From positions 152,378,113-152,442,112 of the forward strand of contig NC_081405.1 of assembly GCF_030272615.1 (NCBI RefSeq): 64,000 bases of DNA, given 5' to 3'. The stretch is from Cryptomeria japonica. Taxonomy: Eukaryota; Streptophyta; Pinopsida; Cupressales; Cupressaceae. Positions within the stretch are counted from its first letter, which is position 1. Each line of letters opens with the position of its first letter. Positions 10,957 through 23,075 of the stretch are shown here, in pieces. The notes under the pieces are model-generated. The model saw only the letters and a program-made list of their open reading frames with translations. It had not been told where the DNA came from and ran no database searches. Position numbers and translations under genes: made by a program.

Positions 10957-13900
10957 ATGAGTTTTACAACAATAAGCCCTACTTACACTATTCCCGTTAG
11001 ACGAAGCCGTAGAATTAAGTCTTTCCGAGGTTTAACTACTGAGGAGATGGAACCTAATTTGAATAGCCTTTTTAACGAGGACATGGGTAATTCCTCTAAT
11101 CCTCCTAATGATGAAGAAGCTCTCCATGAGGTTTCTGAAGAACAACTTTCAAAATTGGATAACCAATTTGACGATTTTCGACAATGGATGTCTCAAGAAT
11201 ACCCTGATAGTCAACCTCTTCCTTTAATTGAGGGTCTAAAACGTATGCTTCAAAGTGATAAGAATGGAATTGATATTTTGCGTGGTATTTCACACATTGT
11301 GGATTCGAACGTGATGCCTATGAAGAGTTGTGCCGAAACTTTAGGTTATACACAACCTCCTACGCAAGTCAATCATTCTATTCCTTTGATGACTTCTATT
11401 GCTAGCATACCTACCTTTACATCAAACATAATGGCTACTTCTACACAAGACATTCCTCCTATGATCACTAGTCATGGGGGCAATCCTTCCTTTTCAATTA
11501 ACCCTCTTCCTTCATTCAATCCGACTTCTTCATTCATTCCTTCAATGAGTGTTCCTATTACATCTCCGCAAATGAACATGACGCAAGGGGGCAATTCATT
11601 TAATCATTCCATTCCTCCTTGTAGTGTTCCTCCTATCCAATCATCTCCTATGACTAATTATCATAGGGTCCCACCACCTTACTCTTTACCTTCTTTCAAT
11701 AACATAACACCTCCATCTCAATCTAACAAATCTAATATGAACCCTTCGACTGAAGCGACCATTAACAATCTTGCACAAACTGTCTCTTCTTTACAGCAAC
11801 AAATTGCCTCTATGAATCAATCTAAGTTTAGTGTGCCCACATTTGATGTTGCGAGCCCACTTTCTCTTGACATTGTTCGAGCTATCCCTCCTAAACATGT
11901 TGAAATCCCGCATTTGGAGCTTTATAATGGTAAAGGAGATCCTCTAACACATGTTAAGACTTTTCAAACAATATGTACTGATTTTGCTTATGACCAAAGG
12001 TTGCTTGCAAAACTATTCACGAGAACATTAAGAGACAAAGCCCTACAATGGTATTGCTCGTTGCCTTCCTATTCTATTACTTCTTTCGAACAACTTGCAA
12101 ATGCTTTCATTCAACAATTTCAAAACAATATAAGTCCTAAAGTTACTTTGATTGATTTAATGCATTGTAAACAAGGTGTTAAAGAAAAAGTGACTGATTT
12201 CATTGGTAGATATAAGCATTTGTATGCTCAAATTTCTTTTCCAGTGCCTGACAATGATATTCAAAGAATCTTTATTTCTAATTTACAAAAAGATATTCGA
12301 GACAAACTTCTGTTTTCTGAGTTTACTTCTTTCCAACAGTTGTGTGCAACTCTTCACAATTATCAACTGACTGTGAGTCAAATGGAACAATCACATCCTA
12401 TGGCTCCGAGTGATAACCGTGATAGCAGTCAACAACCATTTGGGAAGTTTAAACCGAACAAAGACTCCATCAAATTCAATGAAAACATCATCAACAACAA
12501 TGTGAATGCAGCATCAGGTGTGCCTCCTATTTCTAAATTTTTCAAGAAAGAAAGAAAGTATACTCCTTTGAATGAATCATTGCATAGTATTATGAATAAA
12601 TTATTGGAACAAAATGTGCTTACTCTTCCTCCTATAAGACAAATTGATCCTGCAAAGATTACTTCACCTTATTTTGATAACAAACCCTTTTGTCAATTTC
12701 ATCGTCAGCCTGGGCATGATACTGAAAAATGTTTTTCTTTAAAGGGTAAAATTCAAGATTTGATTGATAATAATACTATCTCTGTTTCTGGAGTGAATGA
12801 TAAAGGCAATACATCTGTAGCTCCTCCTAATCAAAATCTTCAGATTTTCACTGATCCATTACCTTCTCATACCTCTAATGCGATTGAGACTAATGATTCC
12901 TCTCTTTCATCTGATGGTCTTGTGTCTATGACTCCAAATGTGATTAACTTTGTAGAGCAGCAAGAAAACCCTAAAGAACCTTCCATCACATTTGATTCCA
13001 ATGAAACCATTAGGGCACCTAATGGTCCTTTATACATAGTTGCAAAAGTCAAGAATACACCTTGCCGTGGAGTGCTTATTGATCCTTCGTGCATGGTTAA
13101 TGTTATTACTGAAGAATTTCTTTTTACTTTGCAATTGAATCAAGTGATTTATGACAAAACAGATGTGATTGTAAAACTATTTGATGCATTTTCTTCTCCT
13201 GCAATTGGTTCTATTACATTGCCTATTGAGGTCTATAACAAATCCCTTGATGTGAACTTTGCTATTATTCCATCTTCCAAACAATTTCGTGTGAAGCTTG
13301 GCTATCCTTGGCTATCTTCCATGAAAGCTATTGCTTCTCCTATTCATAAGTGTTTGAAATTTCCCCATAATGGTGAAGTTGTTACTGTCAATCATAGCCT
13401 CTTTAAACCAACTGAAAGAACCTCTAGTGTTCCTCTTGATTACTTTTGGCCTAAACAATTCCAATCCCTTCCTCCGCGAAGTGATCATCTTTTCAAATCT
13501 TATCAAAAGTGGAAAACAGATATGATCCTATCTTTAAGTGAACCTAGAACACCTAAACTTGACATTCCTATCATTCTTGAGAAGGAAGTTCTTCCTTTGA
13601 AAGATAAAACTAATGTCTTTACTCAAGAAGATTCCCAACCCATCCCTATGGATGTGACTATGTCTATGTCTAATAAACTTCCTACAAGTAGACCTATACC
13701 TCCTCGTCATGATGGACTTGGTCTCCTTCCTAAACCAAAAATTCCTCCTTTATATGGAGTAGTTCCTCCTCCTTCCTTTTATAGAGAGAAGAGACCTTCT
13801 TCTTCTCCTATTATTCAGCCTAAGAGACCACAACCTAAACACCCAAGTGATAGGGATGAGAATATTCCTCCTCCTCAATCTTCTTCACTTCCTACTAAGA

Positions 13901-14400
13901 CTGGACGAAATCATTTTGCACGTGAACGCCGATGAAAGCGTCATCTTAGAGCTCAAGCAGCTGCTTCTCAAACTTTGCCATCTCCAAAAACACCTTCAAC
14001 GAGCATTATTCCATTTTCTCCTCAACCGGACATTGAGCCTAAATCTCCTAAACATAAGATGCATGATGGTCTTGATCCTGTGCGAGTTAAAGATCCTATT
14101 TTTATAAATCTTGATGATGATATAGATGAAAATGTTATTCATGATGCAAATGTTTCTCCTGTTCATTCTGATAGTGAATATGAACTTGTTGATATTGATA
14201 ACCATTTATATAATGAATTTTCTAAAGCACTTATCCTAGCTCCTAGACAAGAACAATGTGGCTCGGAACATGAACATAGTCCTTGTTTGGATCTTGTGAT
14301 AGCTCCATCTGCTGTGTTGAATGTTCCTCCTCTAGCGTGTTCCCTGCCTTCCCGAAACATTGATCAGCAAGATCGGGGGGTAGATGACGTGCTAGACTAG
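10957..14400 (+). pseudogene. Element B Gag with protease-like domain, one nonsense codon
   Basis: One frame of about 1147 codons broken only by TGA at 13933-13935; element D has CGA there. The N-terminal 300 residues are Pro/Ser/Asn-rich and repetitive. A retrotransposon Gag domain begins around residue 325 (KGDPLTHVKTFQ...LQWYCSLP). A zinc-knuckle-like C-x2-H-x4-H-x4-C motif (CQFHRQPGHDTEKC) lies near residue 580. A retropepsin-like fold begins near residue 700, but the active-site triad reads DPSC instead of D-S/T-G or the DGG of element C. It retains the downstream LGYPWLSSMKA segment equivalent to C's LGRPWIHEMRA. The last 200 residues are acidic and Pro-rich. Gag would form particles; proteolytic activity is doubtful. 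The ATG at 10957 follows a CTCTAG junction. Confidence 0.85.
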
Positions 14401-15066
14401 TTACATTAGCATAGCAGATTCTCTCCTCCTCTCTTGTGTTACTTCTTCTATATGTTATTCTCATTCTTCTATTTGTTGTCCTTAGTGTTGTCTACTTGAG
14501 GACGATGCAAAGCATTGAGATCTCTCGATCTCTCTCATGTTGACTCAAAAGACACATGTGTTCCCTTCTTCTAGGTGACCTTCCTTGATTGGGGAATGAA
14601 GAACAATTATGCATGCATACATATGATATATACATGACTTATCATACAACATACTGACCCCAAGGAAAGCGAAGTCACCTCGTGCTTTGTGTTTTGTGTC
14701 TATTATCCTTGGGCCTATCTCACACTTGGGGGCTAAATCCTTGTGATAACGTGCTCCTTTCCTTTCTCATTCTTATGTGTATCACTACGTTAAAACAATC
14801 ACCCCCGGTGAGGCGTGTGCGATCGCTTTAACGTAGGGGGGCATACATCCCGTTCATATCTTTTCAAGATACTTGAAAATTTCTTGGCAAATTTAACCTT
14901 GCCTTGAAAATTTTTGATATCTTTCTTGCATGACTCATAGTGAGGGAACCTTACTACTGAAAATGTTTGATATCTTGGTGTATCTTGCCTCCTTGACGTG
15001 GTGAAAGTCTTTCAATGATTGTTCCTTGTACTTTACCGGAAGTATGAGCATACATACTCCCGCTAA
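14401..15066 (+). other. Element B 3' untranslated region
   Basis: No pol domain on either strand. Contains the stem-loop at 14785-14836 and leads to the polypurine tract. The equivalent region of D is 40496-41217 and is similar in order and sequence. Confidence 0.75.
14785..14836 (+). promoter_or_regulatory. Conserved stem-loop near element B 3' end
   Basis: Arms CTACGTTAAA and TTTAACGTAG pair perfectly for 10 bp. Pairing extends to about 18 positions with three mismatches around a C-rich loop. D has the same structure at 40788-40839 (minus strand), where one A-C mismatch of B is a G-C pair and another position is mismatched instead. Function unknown. Confidence 0.5.
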
Positions 15067-15079
15067 AGTGGGGGCTAAA
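15067..15079 (+). promoter_or_regulatory. Element B polypurine tract
   Basis: AGTGGGGGCTAAA immediately upstream of the 3' LTR start TGTAGCG. The same tract in D is at 40481-40494 on the minus strand. It would prime plus-strand DNA synthesis. Confidence 0.8.
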
Positions 15080-17519
15080 TGTAGCGTCCTAAAATTGTGA
15101 CACTTGCAATTTTGACTGCATTTCGGTCTTCACGATGGCGACGCAACACGCAACTTGAATGGAGACCCCGAAACCTGATTACGACACTGAAAACTGCATT
15201 TTTCAAGTACCCTGGCCTGAACCTCCTTGCACCCTGCTGTCCCGGGAGGTGGGACTAGAGCGCCCAGCGCCCTGGTCCCTGGGTCCTATTTTGGGCCCGG
15301 TCTCCTAAGGGGTCTCGGGTCTTTTTGTTTGCAATTTGGAAATTAACTTTCCTGGTCGGCCTAAGGTCGGGAAAATCAGTCTATCAGCCCTAATTGACAA
15401 GTATATAAACTACATTTGCCTCTCCCATTTGAAAAAAAAAAGAAAAAAAGAAGAAGGTCATATGTGTACAAGCGTGGAAACTATACTCAAGCATTCAAGC
15501 ATTCAAGCATTCCTTCAAGCAATTGATCATTTCAAGTCTCCATTCAAGGCTAAGTGTTGCATTCAAGACAAGGATTCAACCATTGAAGAGGAGATCACAT
15601 ACTACTACAACATACAACATACAACATCTAAACCTTCGCACATAAGGATACAAACATCCTTAGAACAAGGTGTAAAGCGGAAAATCGCGGTCGAACCCTA
15701 GTTGGTCTCCCCTCTTCTAACTCCGAGGAGAGAGAAGGGAGGCTCGCTAGGATTCGATGGGTTTTCACTTAGGGGGAAGACTTTACATTCAAAAGAGGGG
15801 TTGAAACTCATAAGATTCAATCCCGCACGATGTAAGATAGGATGCTAAATGAATTTCAAGGGTTTGGAAAGCAAAGCTACCCTCTTTTGTAAAGAATGTT
15901 GATTAAGGAAATTAAGCTAAGGATGCATAGAAAGTCATAAAGATTCGCTTATAAACTGAGTTTAGGTTATAGGATGAAGCTGCGGACCTGGAATTAGCAG
16001 TAGAATGTCGATACGGCGCTGTCCTGCAAATTTGAGAAAAAGTTGTCGGGACGATGGCGCCCAGCGCCACGGTCCTCCGAAAAATCCGCAAAACGAAGGG
16101 GGATCTGTTCGTCTCTGCACAAGGATTCCAGATCTTCAATCTCAGCCGCGTACCTGCAACCTACATGCAGAAAAGCGAAGACGATTGGGGGGTTAGGGAT
16201 TAGGGGTTTGCCTTTAGGTCAAACCCCAGTTTTGGAATTAACCAAGAAATGAGCAAGTGCTGTAAATGTAAATGACTGTAATGTAAAACAAGTACTAATA
16301 CCTTGTTCTAAGGATGTTTGTATCCTTATGTGCAAAGGTTTAGATGTTGTGTGTTGTAGTATGTAGCATGTAATAAGTGATCTCCTCTTCAATGGTTGAA
16401 TCCTTGTCTTGAATGCAACACTTAGCCTTGAATGGAGACTTGGAATGATCAATTGCTTGAATGCTTGAGTATAGTTTCCACGCTTTGTACACATATCCTC
16501 TTCATGCCAAATGAGAGAGAAAAATGTAGTTTATATACTTGTCAATTAGGGCTGATAGACTGATTTTCCCGACCTTAGGCCGACCAGGGAAGTATATTTC
16601 CAAATTGCAATCAAAAAGACCCGATATCACTTAGGAAACCGGGCCCAAAATAGGACCCAGGGACTAGGGCGCTGGGCGCCCTGGTCCTGAGGGACCAGGG
16701 CGCTGGGCGCTCTGGTCCCACCTCCGGGACAGCGGGGTGCAAGGAGGTTCAGGCCAACGGTGCTTGAAAAATGCAGTTTTCAGTGTCGTGAGCAAGTTTT
16801 GGGGTCTCCATTCAGGTTGCGTGTTGCGTCGCCATCGTGAAGACCGAAATGCAGTCGAAATTGCAAGTGTCGCAATTTTAGGACGCTACACAAGGTATTA
16901 GTACTTGTTTTACAGTCATTTACATTTACAGCTCTTGCTCATTTCTTGGTTAATTCCAAAACTGGGGTTTGACCTAAAGGCAAACCCCTAATCCCCAACC
17001 CCCCAATCGTCTTCGCTTTTCTGTGTGTAGGTTGCAGGTACGCGGCTGAGATTGAAGATCTGGAATCCTTGTGCAGAGACGAACAGATCCCCCTTCGTTT
17101 CGCGGATTTTTCGGAGGACCGTGGCGCCGGGCGCCATCGTCCCGACAACTTTTGCTCAAATTTGCAGGACAGCGCCGTATCGACATTTTACTGCTAATTC
17201 CAGGTCCGCAGCTTCATACTGTATTCCTATCTCAGTTTATAAACGAATCTTTGTCACTTTCTATGCATTCCTAGCTTAATTCTCCTATGCACATTCTTTA
17301 CAAAAGAGGGTAGCCTTGTTGTCTTAACCCTTGAAACTCATTTAGCATCCAATCTTGCATTGCATGGGATTGGATCTTGTGGGTTTCAACCCCTCTTTTG
17401 AATGTAAAGTCTCCCCCCTAAGTGAAAACCATCGAATCCTAGCAAACCTCCCTTCTCTCTCCTTGGAGTTGGAAGAGGGGAGAGCAACTAGGGTTCGATC
17501 GTGATTTTTTCGCTTTACA
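15080..17519 (+). repeat. Element B 3' LTR, split by a solo LTR
   Basis: 15080-15670 plus 16896-17519, 1215 bp without the insertion and the second CAAGG. It carries only one copy of the 31-bp repeat, against three in the 5' LTR, and has a small local duplication of CGCAAC near 15143. Confidence 0.92.
15671..16890 (-). mobile_element. Solo LTR of B family inserted in B's 3' LTR
   Basis: 1220 bp from TGTAAAGCGG to GGACGCTACA, the full reverse complement of a B-family LTR, flanked by the duplication CAAGG (15666-15670, 16891-16895). No internal region is present, so it is the product of LTR-LTR recombination of a later insertion. It places two B-family LTR sequences in inverted orientation next to each other. 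Confidence 0.93.
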
Positions 17520-20500
17520 GTACTAGATCCAAGGTTTTGTTGACTCCAAAGTGTCCACTCAAACTACCATTATGTTTCTCTTGGATGAGGTTTTCCCTCA
17601 TGGATCCTCTTGGCACACACAACTGATTACCTTTGAACAAGAGACCATTTTGGAGAGTGTAGTCTGCATACTCACCATGGAAATGGTTCTCAAACTCCTT
17701 GCAAACCTTGTAAGCTGATGAGAAGTCTTCATCTCCTTCATAGAGGTCCTTGAAACCTTCTATTCCTATTCTCTGCAACTGTAGTTCTTGAACTGTCAAC
17801 AACTTCCTGCTTAAAGCATCTGCCACCTTATCGAGTTGCCCCTTCTTATACTTGATGGTGAAGGTGAAGGATTGGAGGTATTCCATCCATTTCAAATGCC
17901 TATTGCTAAGCTTCTCTTGAGTGTTAATATAACTCAATTCCTAGTTGTCTGTGAACACCACAAATTCCTTTGGAAGTAGGTAATGCCTCCATTTCTTTAG
18001 AGACTGCACTAATGCATACAACTCTAGGTCATAGGCTAAGTACTTCTTCTTTGGTTCATTGAGCTTCTCACTGAAAAATGCCACAGGTCTTCCCTCTTGA
18101 CTCATTACACCCCCTATTGCAATTCCACTTGCATCACACTCCGATGTGAATAGCTTATCAAAAGTAGGTAGGAGAAGGATAGGTTTAGTGGCTACTTCTT
18201 GCTTCAATAATTGAAATGCTTTACCGGCCTGCTCAATCCATTTAAACTTTGTTTTAAGGCCTCCTTTTATGGTGTCAAGGACTGGTGCACATATGCCACT
18301 AAAGTTTCTCACAAACTTCCTATAGAATTGAGCTAAACCATGGAAACTTCTAACTTTAGTCCCTGTTCTAGGTGCAGGCCAATTCAAGATTGCCTCCACT
18401 TTGCTTGGATGCATCTTCAAGGTTCCCCTAGACACCACAAATCCTAAGTAGACCAGCTCTTACTTCAAGAAGTCACACTTCTCTAGGTTGATGGATAACT
18501 TCTCCTCATGCAACCTCTCTAAGACTAACCTCAAATGCTCAAGGTGCTCCTCTTTGGTTCTGCTATAGATGAGAATGTCATCTAGGTACACCACCACAAA
18601 CCTGCTTGTGAAATCTTTTAACACCTCATTCATCAACCTCATGAAGGTGCTTGGGGCATTGGTGAGTCCAAATGGCATCACAAGCCATTCATACAACCCT
18701 TATGTGGTCTTGAAATCAATCTTCCACTCATCTCCCTCCTTGATTCTAATCTGGTGATAACCACTTTTAAGGTCCAATTTAGTGAAATACATAGCACCTC
18801 CTAAACAGTCCATCAAATCCTCTATTCTAGGAATAGGAAACCTATACCTTATGGTGATCCTATTGATTGCCCTTGAGTCAGTGCAAAGTCTCCACTTGCC
18901 TCCCTTCTTTGATGCTAGCACTATCGGGACTGCACATGGGTTGATGCTCTTCTTAATCAATCCTTGTTCCAATAACTCTTGCACTTGCCTTGCTACCTCC
19001 TTGTTTTGGTCAGGTGTGAGCTTATATGCAGTTTTGTTAGGTAGGGATGCTCTGGGAACAAAGTCTATTTGATGGCTTATAGACCTTCTTGGTGGGAGTG
19101 TTGTAGGTGCTCCATCACTCACTATGTCCTTATACTCTTGCAACATTTGCTTCACCTCCTTGGGTACTTCTGCCCACAACTTGTCTTCCTCCTCTTTTGG
19201 CCTCACAAAGATGGCACACTTCACTATCTCCTCCTTGTGTAGCAAGTGTAGGAACTCTTTACCAGTAGCCAATAAGACACTAGGTGTTCTTGAAGTCCCC
19301 TCTTCATTCTCTGTCAAAGACTGAATCTTAAAGGTCTCGTTGTCCTTCTTGAAGGAAATGGAGTTCTCCTCTCCATCATAGATCACCTTCCTATCAAATT
19401 GCCAGGGTCTACCTAGCAATAGGTGACAGGAATCCATGGGTAACACATCACAAAGGATCTTATCCTTGTATCCTCCAATAGAAAACTCTACCCAAGTCTG
19501 TTCATTGACTAGCACACTATGCTCATGATTCAACCATGTCACCTTGTATGGGTTAGTGTGGGGTATCCTTGTGAGTTTCAACTTCTCAGTTGCCTCCTCT
19601 GATATTATGTTATCAGTTGACCCTGAATCAACTATCACCTTGCAAACTTTACCAAGAATCTTGCATCTCATCCTAAACAATGCTCTCCTATGCTTAGGTT
19701 CATTCTTGACTGGCTGTCTTATCAAGACCCTATTGAACACCAGATTTTCTCCAATCTCTGATTCAATATGGTCCACCTTAGGTGTCTTTCTGCTTGAAGA
19801 GTCTTCATGTGCATAAGCAACCCTCTTTCCACTGTTTGATGATGTAAGCTTGTTAGGGCATCTATATGTCAGGTGTCCCAATTGTCCACAGTTGTAACAC
19901 TTCATAGTTGCAAAGTAGGAGTTGCCTCTACCGGTACCTCTACCTCTACTTGGACCACCTTGTGCACCTCTTCCCCTAGAATGGCCCCCTCCGAGATTGG
20001 TTTCACTACCATGTTCAGTCAACTTGGCTTCTCCTTGGTTCCTATGCTCATTTGCCTTGCTTTGGTAACCACCTCGGTGATTCATTTGTTCTCTACCTCT
20101 GCCTCTACCCCTGTTATTGGAGTCTCCTTTCCTTTTGTTTCTCTCTTCCACCTTGACAGCAAGCTGATGACATTTTTGAATAGTAGTAGGAGTCCATAGG
20201 CTTATCTCCTCTTGAATGTTCCACTTTAGGCCGCTTAGATACCTAGCCACCTTAATAGATTCATTTTCTTAGACTTTGGATCTAAGACAAAGTTTTTGAA
20301 ATTCTTCGGTGTAGGAGGTCACATCAAGGTCTTTTTGCTTCAATCCCTATCTCTTCTTATGAATTTGAACTTCATAATCCTCTGGTAAGTAGTTCTCCTT
20401 GATCTTACTCACCATGGCCTTCCAATTGGCAATAGGTAGCTTCCCCATGCTAACTCTCTCTTCTTGCAGGTACTTCCACCATGTTAAAGCTACTCCCCTT

Positions 20501-20889
20501 AATCTTGATTTGGCAACCTTGACCTTTTGAGCCTCTGTCACTCCCTCACACTCAAAGTGGTTTTCCATGCCCTCAATCCATTCTATGATGGTGTTAATGT
20601 CCATCCTTCCACTGAAATGTGGCAATCCTTCAAAAGCTTTGGTGTTCAAAGCCTTAATAGCCTTTACAAATGGTTCTTCATTAAACAAGGGATCTGGTTC
20701 AAGTATAATGTCATCTATGTCAATGGTTTTCTTGCCTTTATCTTTGGTGTCTTCACCCCAAGGTCCTTGTGTCCTTTGATCCACCACTTCCTGCAGCTTA
20801 TCCCTTATCTCGCTCATAGCTTCTTCAAGGAGTCTATTCTTATCCTTCTGCTCTTCTACCTCCCTAGCCAGCTCTGCATTAGTGACCAT
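17520..20889 (-). pseudogene. Element A gag-pol: Gag, protease, RT, RNase H, integrase start
   Basis: A single frame from the ATG at 20889 to the B insertion, with in-frame stops near 20347, 20270, 18697, 18457 and 17938. Gag: coiled-coil N-terminus and capsid-like helices (LTWWKYLQEER near 20470). Nucleocapsid: basic Gly/Arg-rich tract, then CYNCGQLGHLTYRCP (CCHC) near 19860-19905. Protease: VDSGSTDNII near 19610-19640. RT: DLKSGYHQIRI, then YLDD at 18577-18588. RNase H: SECDASGIAIG near 18140, down to about 17780. Integrase HHCC begins in the last 150 bases (HNGSLSGHFGVNK) and resumes at 8518. This is the standard chromovirus order. The element copies its RNA into DNA and inserts it; this copy cannot, because it is interrupted. 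Confidence 0.88.
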
Positions 20890-20953
20890 TTTGCTCTCCC
20901 CTATTGATTCACCAGTATATAGAGACACACACAGTCCAACAAATCTTTAACCT

Positions 20954-20965
20954 GCTCTGATACCA
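20954..20965 (-). promoter_or_regulatory. Element A primer binding site (tRNA-iMet)
   Basis: On the minus strand TGGTATCAGAGC, three bases after the 5' LTR end. This is the classical site complementary to the 3' end of initiator methionine tRNA in plant LTR retrotransposons. Confidence 0.9.
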
Positions 20966-20968
20966 ATC

Positions 20969-21914
20969 TGATGGGATGGGGTTTGGGATAGACTAGCCTA
21001 GTCTATGCTCTTGGATCCTTTCCTTGGATCACCAGGTGTTCTAACCACACCCTAGGGTCTCTAGGACTTCCCCTGCTTGTTGAATCCCCTGACCTTGCCC
21101 AATCCACCCACCAACAAGTTGAAAAACTACTCCTAAGGTCTCACCTACTCATGAGATTCAAGAAGCCCTTACTTAGGCCAATAAGGGTTAGGCTTGTTCC
21201 ACACCTTCCTAGGTCTTAGCAAGGTTAGGTCAGGTCTAATTCATGGTTTTTCCACCCATTCATGTGCCCCCAAGAGGTTTCAAGCTTCCAACCCCTTACC
21301 GATTTCACTATTTTGTGTTTTCCCTACAAAATAGGGCTACAAGGATTATGACCAATTAGGCCTCCTACCCGGTCCTTTAGGGCTCCCTCTCACAAACAAT
21401 GCACTTGCTTGTGAAACTTCCTAAAAGACCTGCTATTCATTTGGCAAGGACTCAAGGATTTTTTAGGTTTTAGGCCTCCAAGCGTCCATACATTGCCCTA
21501 GGTGGATTTTAAGGTTTTTAAGGGTTTTTAGGAGGGTTTTTAGGCCTGCCAGGGTCATAGTGTAGGTTTGGTACTCTTGCCACCTTTTCTAGATTGGTGG
21601 AAGCTCCTCCTTCACACTAATGATACTCCACTCACCCCTCTACAACCCCTCCAAAGGGTGTCTCCTCCTCTGACCTTCTTTGCTCTCCAAGATCTCTGCA
21701 ACTTAACCCTTCCTAGCTGGGCACTATCCAGTCTCACCTAGGAATGGGTCTTTAGATGGCCTCCTTGAATTTTCAAGGGCCTTGCTTGTTGTGAGGTATA
21801 GTACATGGTCTATACTCTCATTCCCCATGGTTTCATGGTGATTCCATAATGGGGAATGGAGTTATGAACCCATTTATTCAAACCAGACCAAAACTAGACA
21901 GAGAGAATGCAACT
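20969..21914 (-). repeat. Element A 5' LTR, inner part
   Basis: Matches 5748-6620 of the other LTR with scattered substitutions. The LTR is cut by element C and continues at 38099. The joined LTR is 1596 bp. Confidence 0.9.
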
Positions 21915-22699
21915 TGTAGACACCCAAAATTGTCCAGTTTAATTAAATAAATATTTTATTTATTTAATTATCTAAGCCTAATTCTTCTATTAATTAAATA
22001 AATTTTTATTTATTTAATTAATTCATTTATCCTCTTCTAGCCTTATTTTTCATTTAAATAAATGCATTTATTTATTTAAATTATCCTTTTCCTAAATTAA
22101 ATAAATATTTTTATTAATTTAATTATCCTACTTCTTCTATTAATTAAATAAACCTTTATTTATTTAATTAATTCATTAGCTTTTTCTACACATGACACAT
22201 GTCATTCATCTCTTAATTCCTACATTACCTACCTCTTTCATTATTTTACTATTTCTTTTACCTACCCTTTAATCCCAGCCGACCTCTCTTTTTACACCTC
22301 TCAATCTTAACCCTCCATTTCTTATTGTGTCTTCTATTTAAGGAGATGCTTCCTTCATTGTCAAACCCTAATCACTCATCCTAATCAACAATTTTGGAGG
22401 ACTTGGCTACACTACGATCCTACTTGCAACCACATTCCGTTCTTTGTTGAGCTCTTGTGCATATAAAAATCTGAGAGCAAATATATCAAGCAAGATCAAT
22501 GGAGATAGGAAGAATGGAGATCAAAACCCTATTGGACATGTGATGGTATAATCTTTGTGATTTTGTGTTATTTGCATTGTCTTAGGTAATCTTCATATGT
22601 TATGGTGGATCTTTGTTGATTGTTAGGCTAGGGTTTAGTGGTTGGATTCATTTAGCCTTTCAATATTGTTGTTATTGTTATCCATTTTCACCATATACA
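21915..22699 (+). repeat. Element C 5' LTR
   Basis: 785 bp, TGTAGACACCC...CCATATACA. The first 300 bp is a mosaic of ATTTAAATAAAT-like tracts. A TATA-like TATTTAA lies near 22335. Confidence 0.95.
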
Positions 22700-22702
22700 T
22701 TT

Positions 22703-22720
22703 TGGCACGCCTGGTGGGAC
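22703..22720 (+). promoter_or_regulatory. Element C primer binding site
   Basis: TGGCACGCCTGGTGGGAC, three bases after the 5' LTR. It begins with TGG as expected for pairing with a tRNA CCA end. The tRNA was not identified; it differs from the primer sites of A and B. Confidence 0.7.
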
Positions 22721-22800
22721 TCTTGTCCCTTTGCATTTAACATTTTTGTTGCAAATTTTGCGTTTTTGAAGTTGCAGATCAGACATTTTTTGGCGACATT

Positions 22801-23075
22801 TTAGGTATTTCCGCGTCTGCGAGCGTTCGGATCGCGTCTCTGAGTTTCAGAAGTGTCTGCAGGATCGGGAATCGCGCCTGTGTTTTTGCCAAAATTTATT
22901 TTGCAGGTTTCTGAAAGGGGTGTCTGTGTTTCCGAAACGCGTCTGTGTTGCATCTGATCGCGTCTGTGTCCTGGAAGGGCGTCTGTGTGTTCTGACCGCA
23001 TCTGTGCATCACAGAACCGCGTCTGTGTAATACCGACACGTCTGTGTCTGGTATAACACCGTCTGTGTTTTACTG
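22801..23075 (+). repeat. CGCGTCTGTGT motif array 1 (gag-pol leader)
   Basis: About twelve imperfect copies of CGCGTCTGTGT separated by 10-20 unrelated bases, roughly every 20-25 bp. CpG is strongly over-represented here against the rest of the element. Confidence 0.8.

Larger units (their letters stand above)
8524..17519 (+). mobile_element. Element B: non-autonomous gag-only LTR retrotransposon
   Basis: Inserted into A's integrase with duplication GTACT (8519-8523 and 17520-17524). 5' LTR 8524-9792; 3' LTR 15080-17519 interrupted by a solo LTR at 15671-16890. Without that insertion and its duplication the element is about 7.77 kb. It has a primer site directly after the 5' LTR, a roughly 1.1-kb leader, one long gag-protease-like frame, a conserved stem-loop and a polypurine tract, but no reverse transcriptase, RNase H or integrase. 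The closest structure in this window is element D, of nearly the same size. Mobilisation must use enzymes in trans. Confidence 0.93.
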
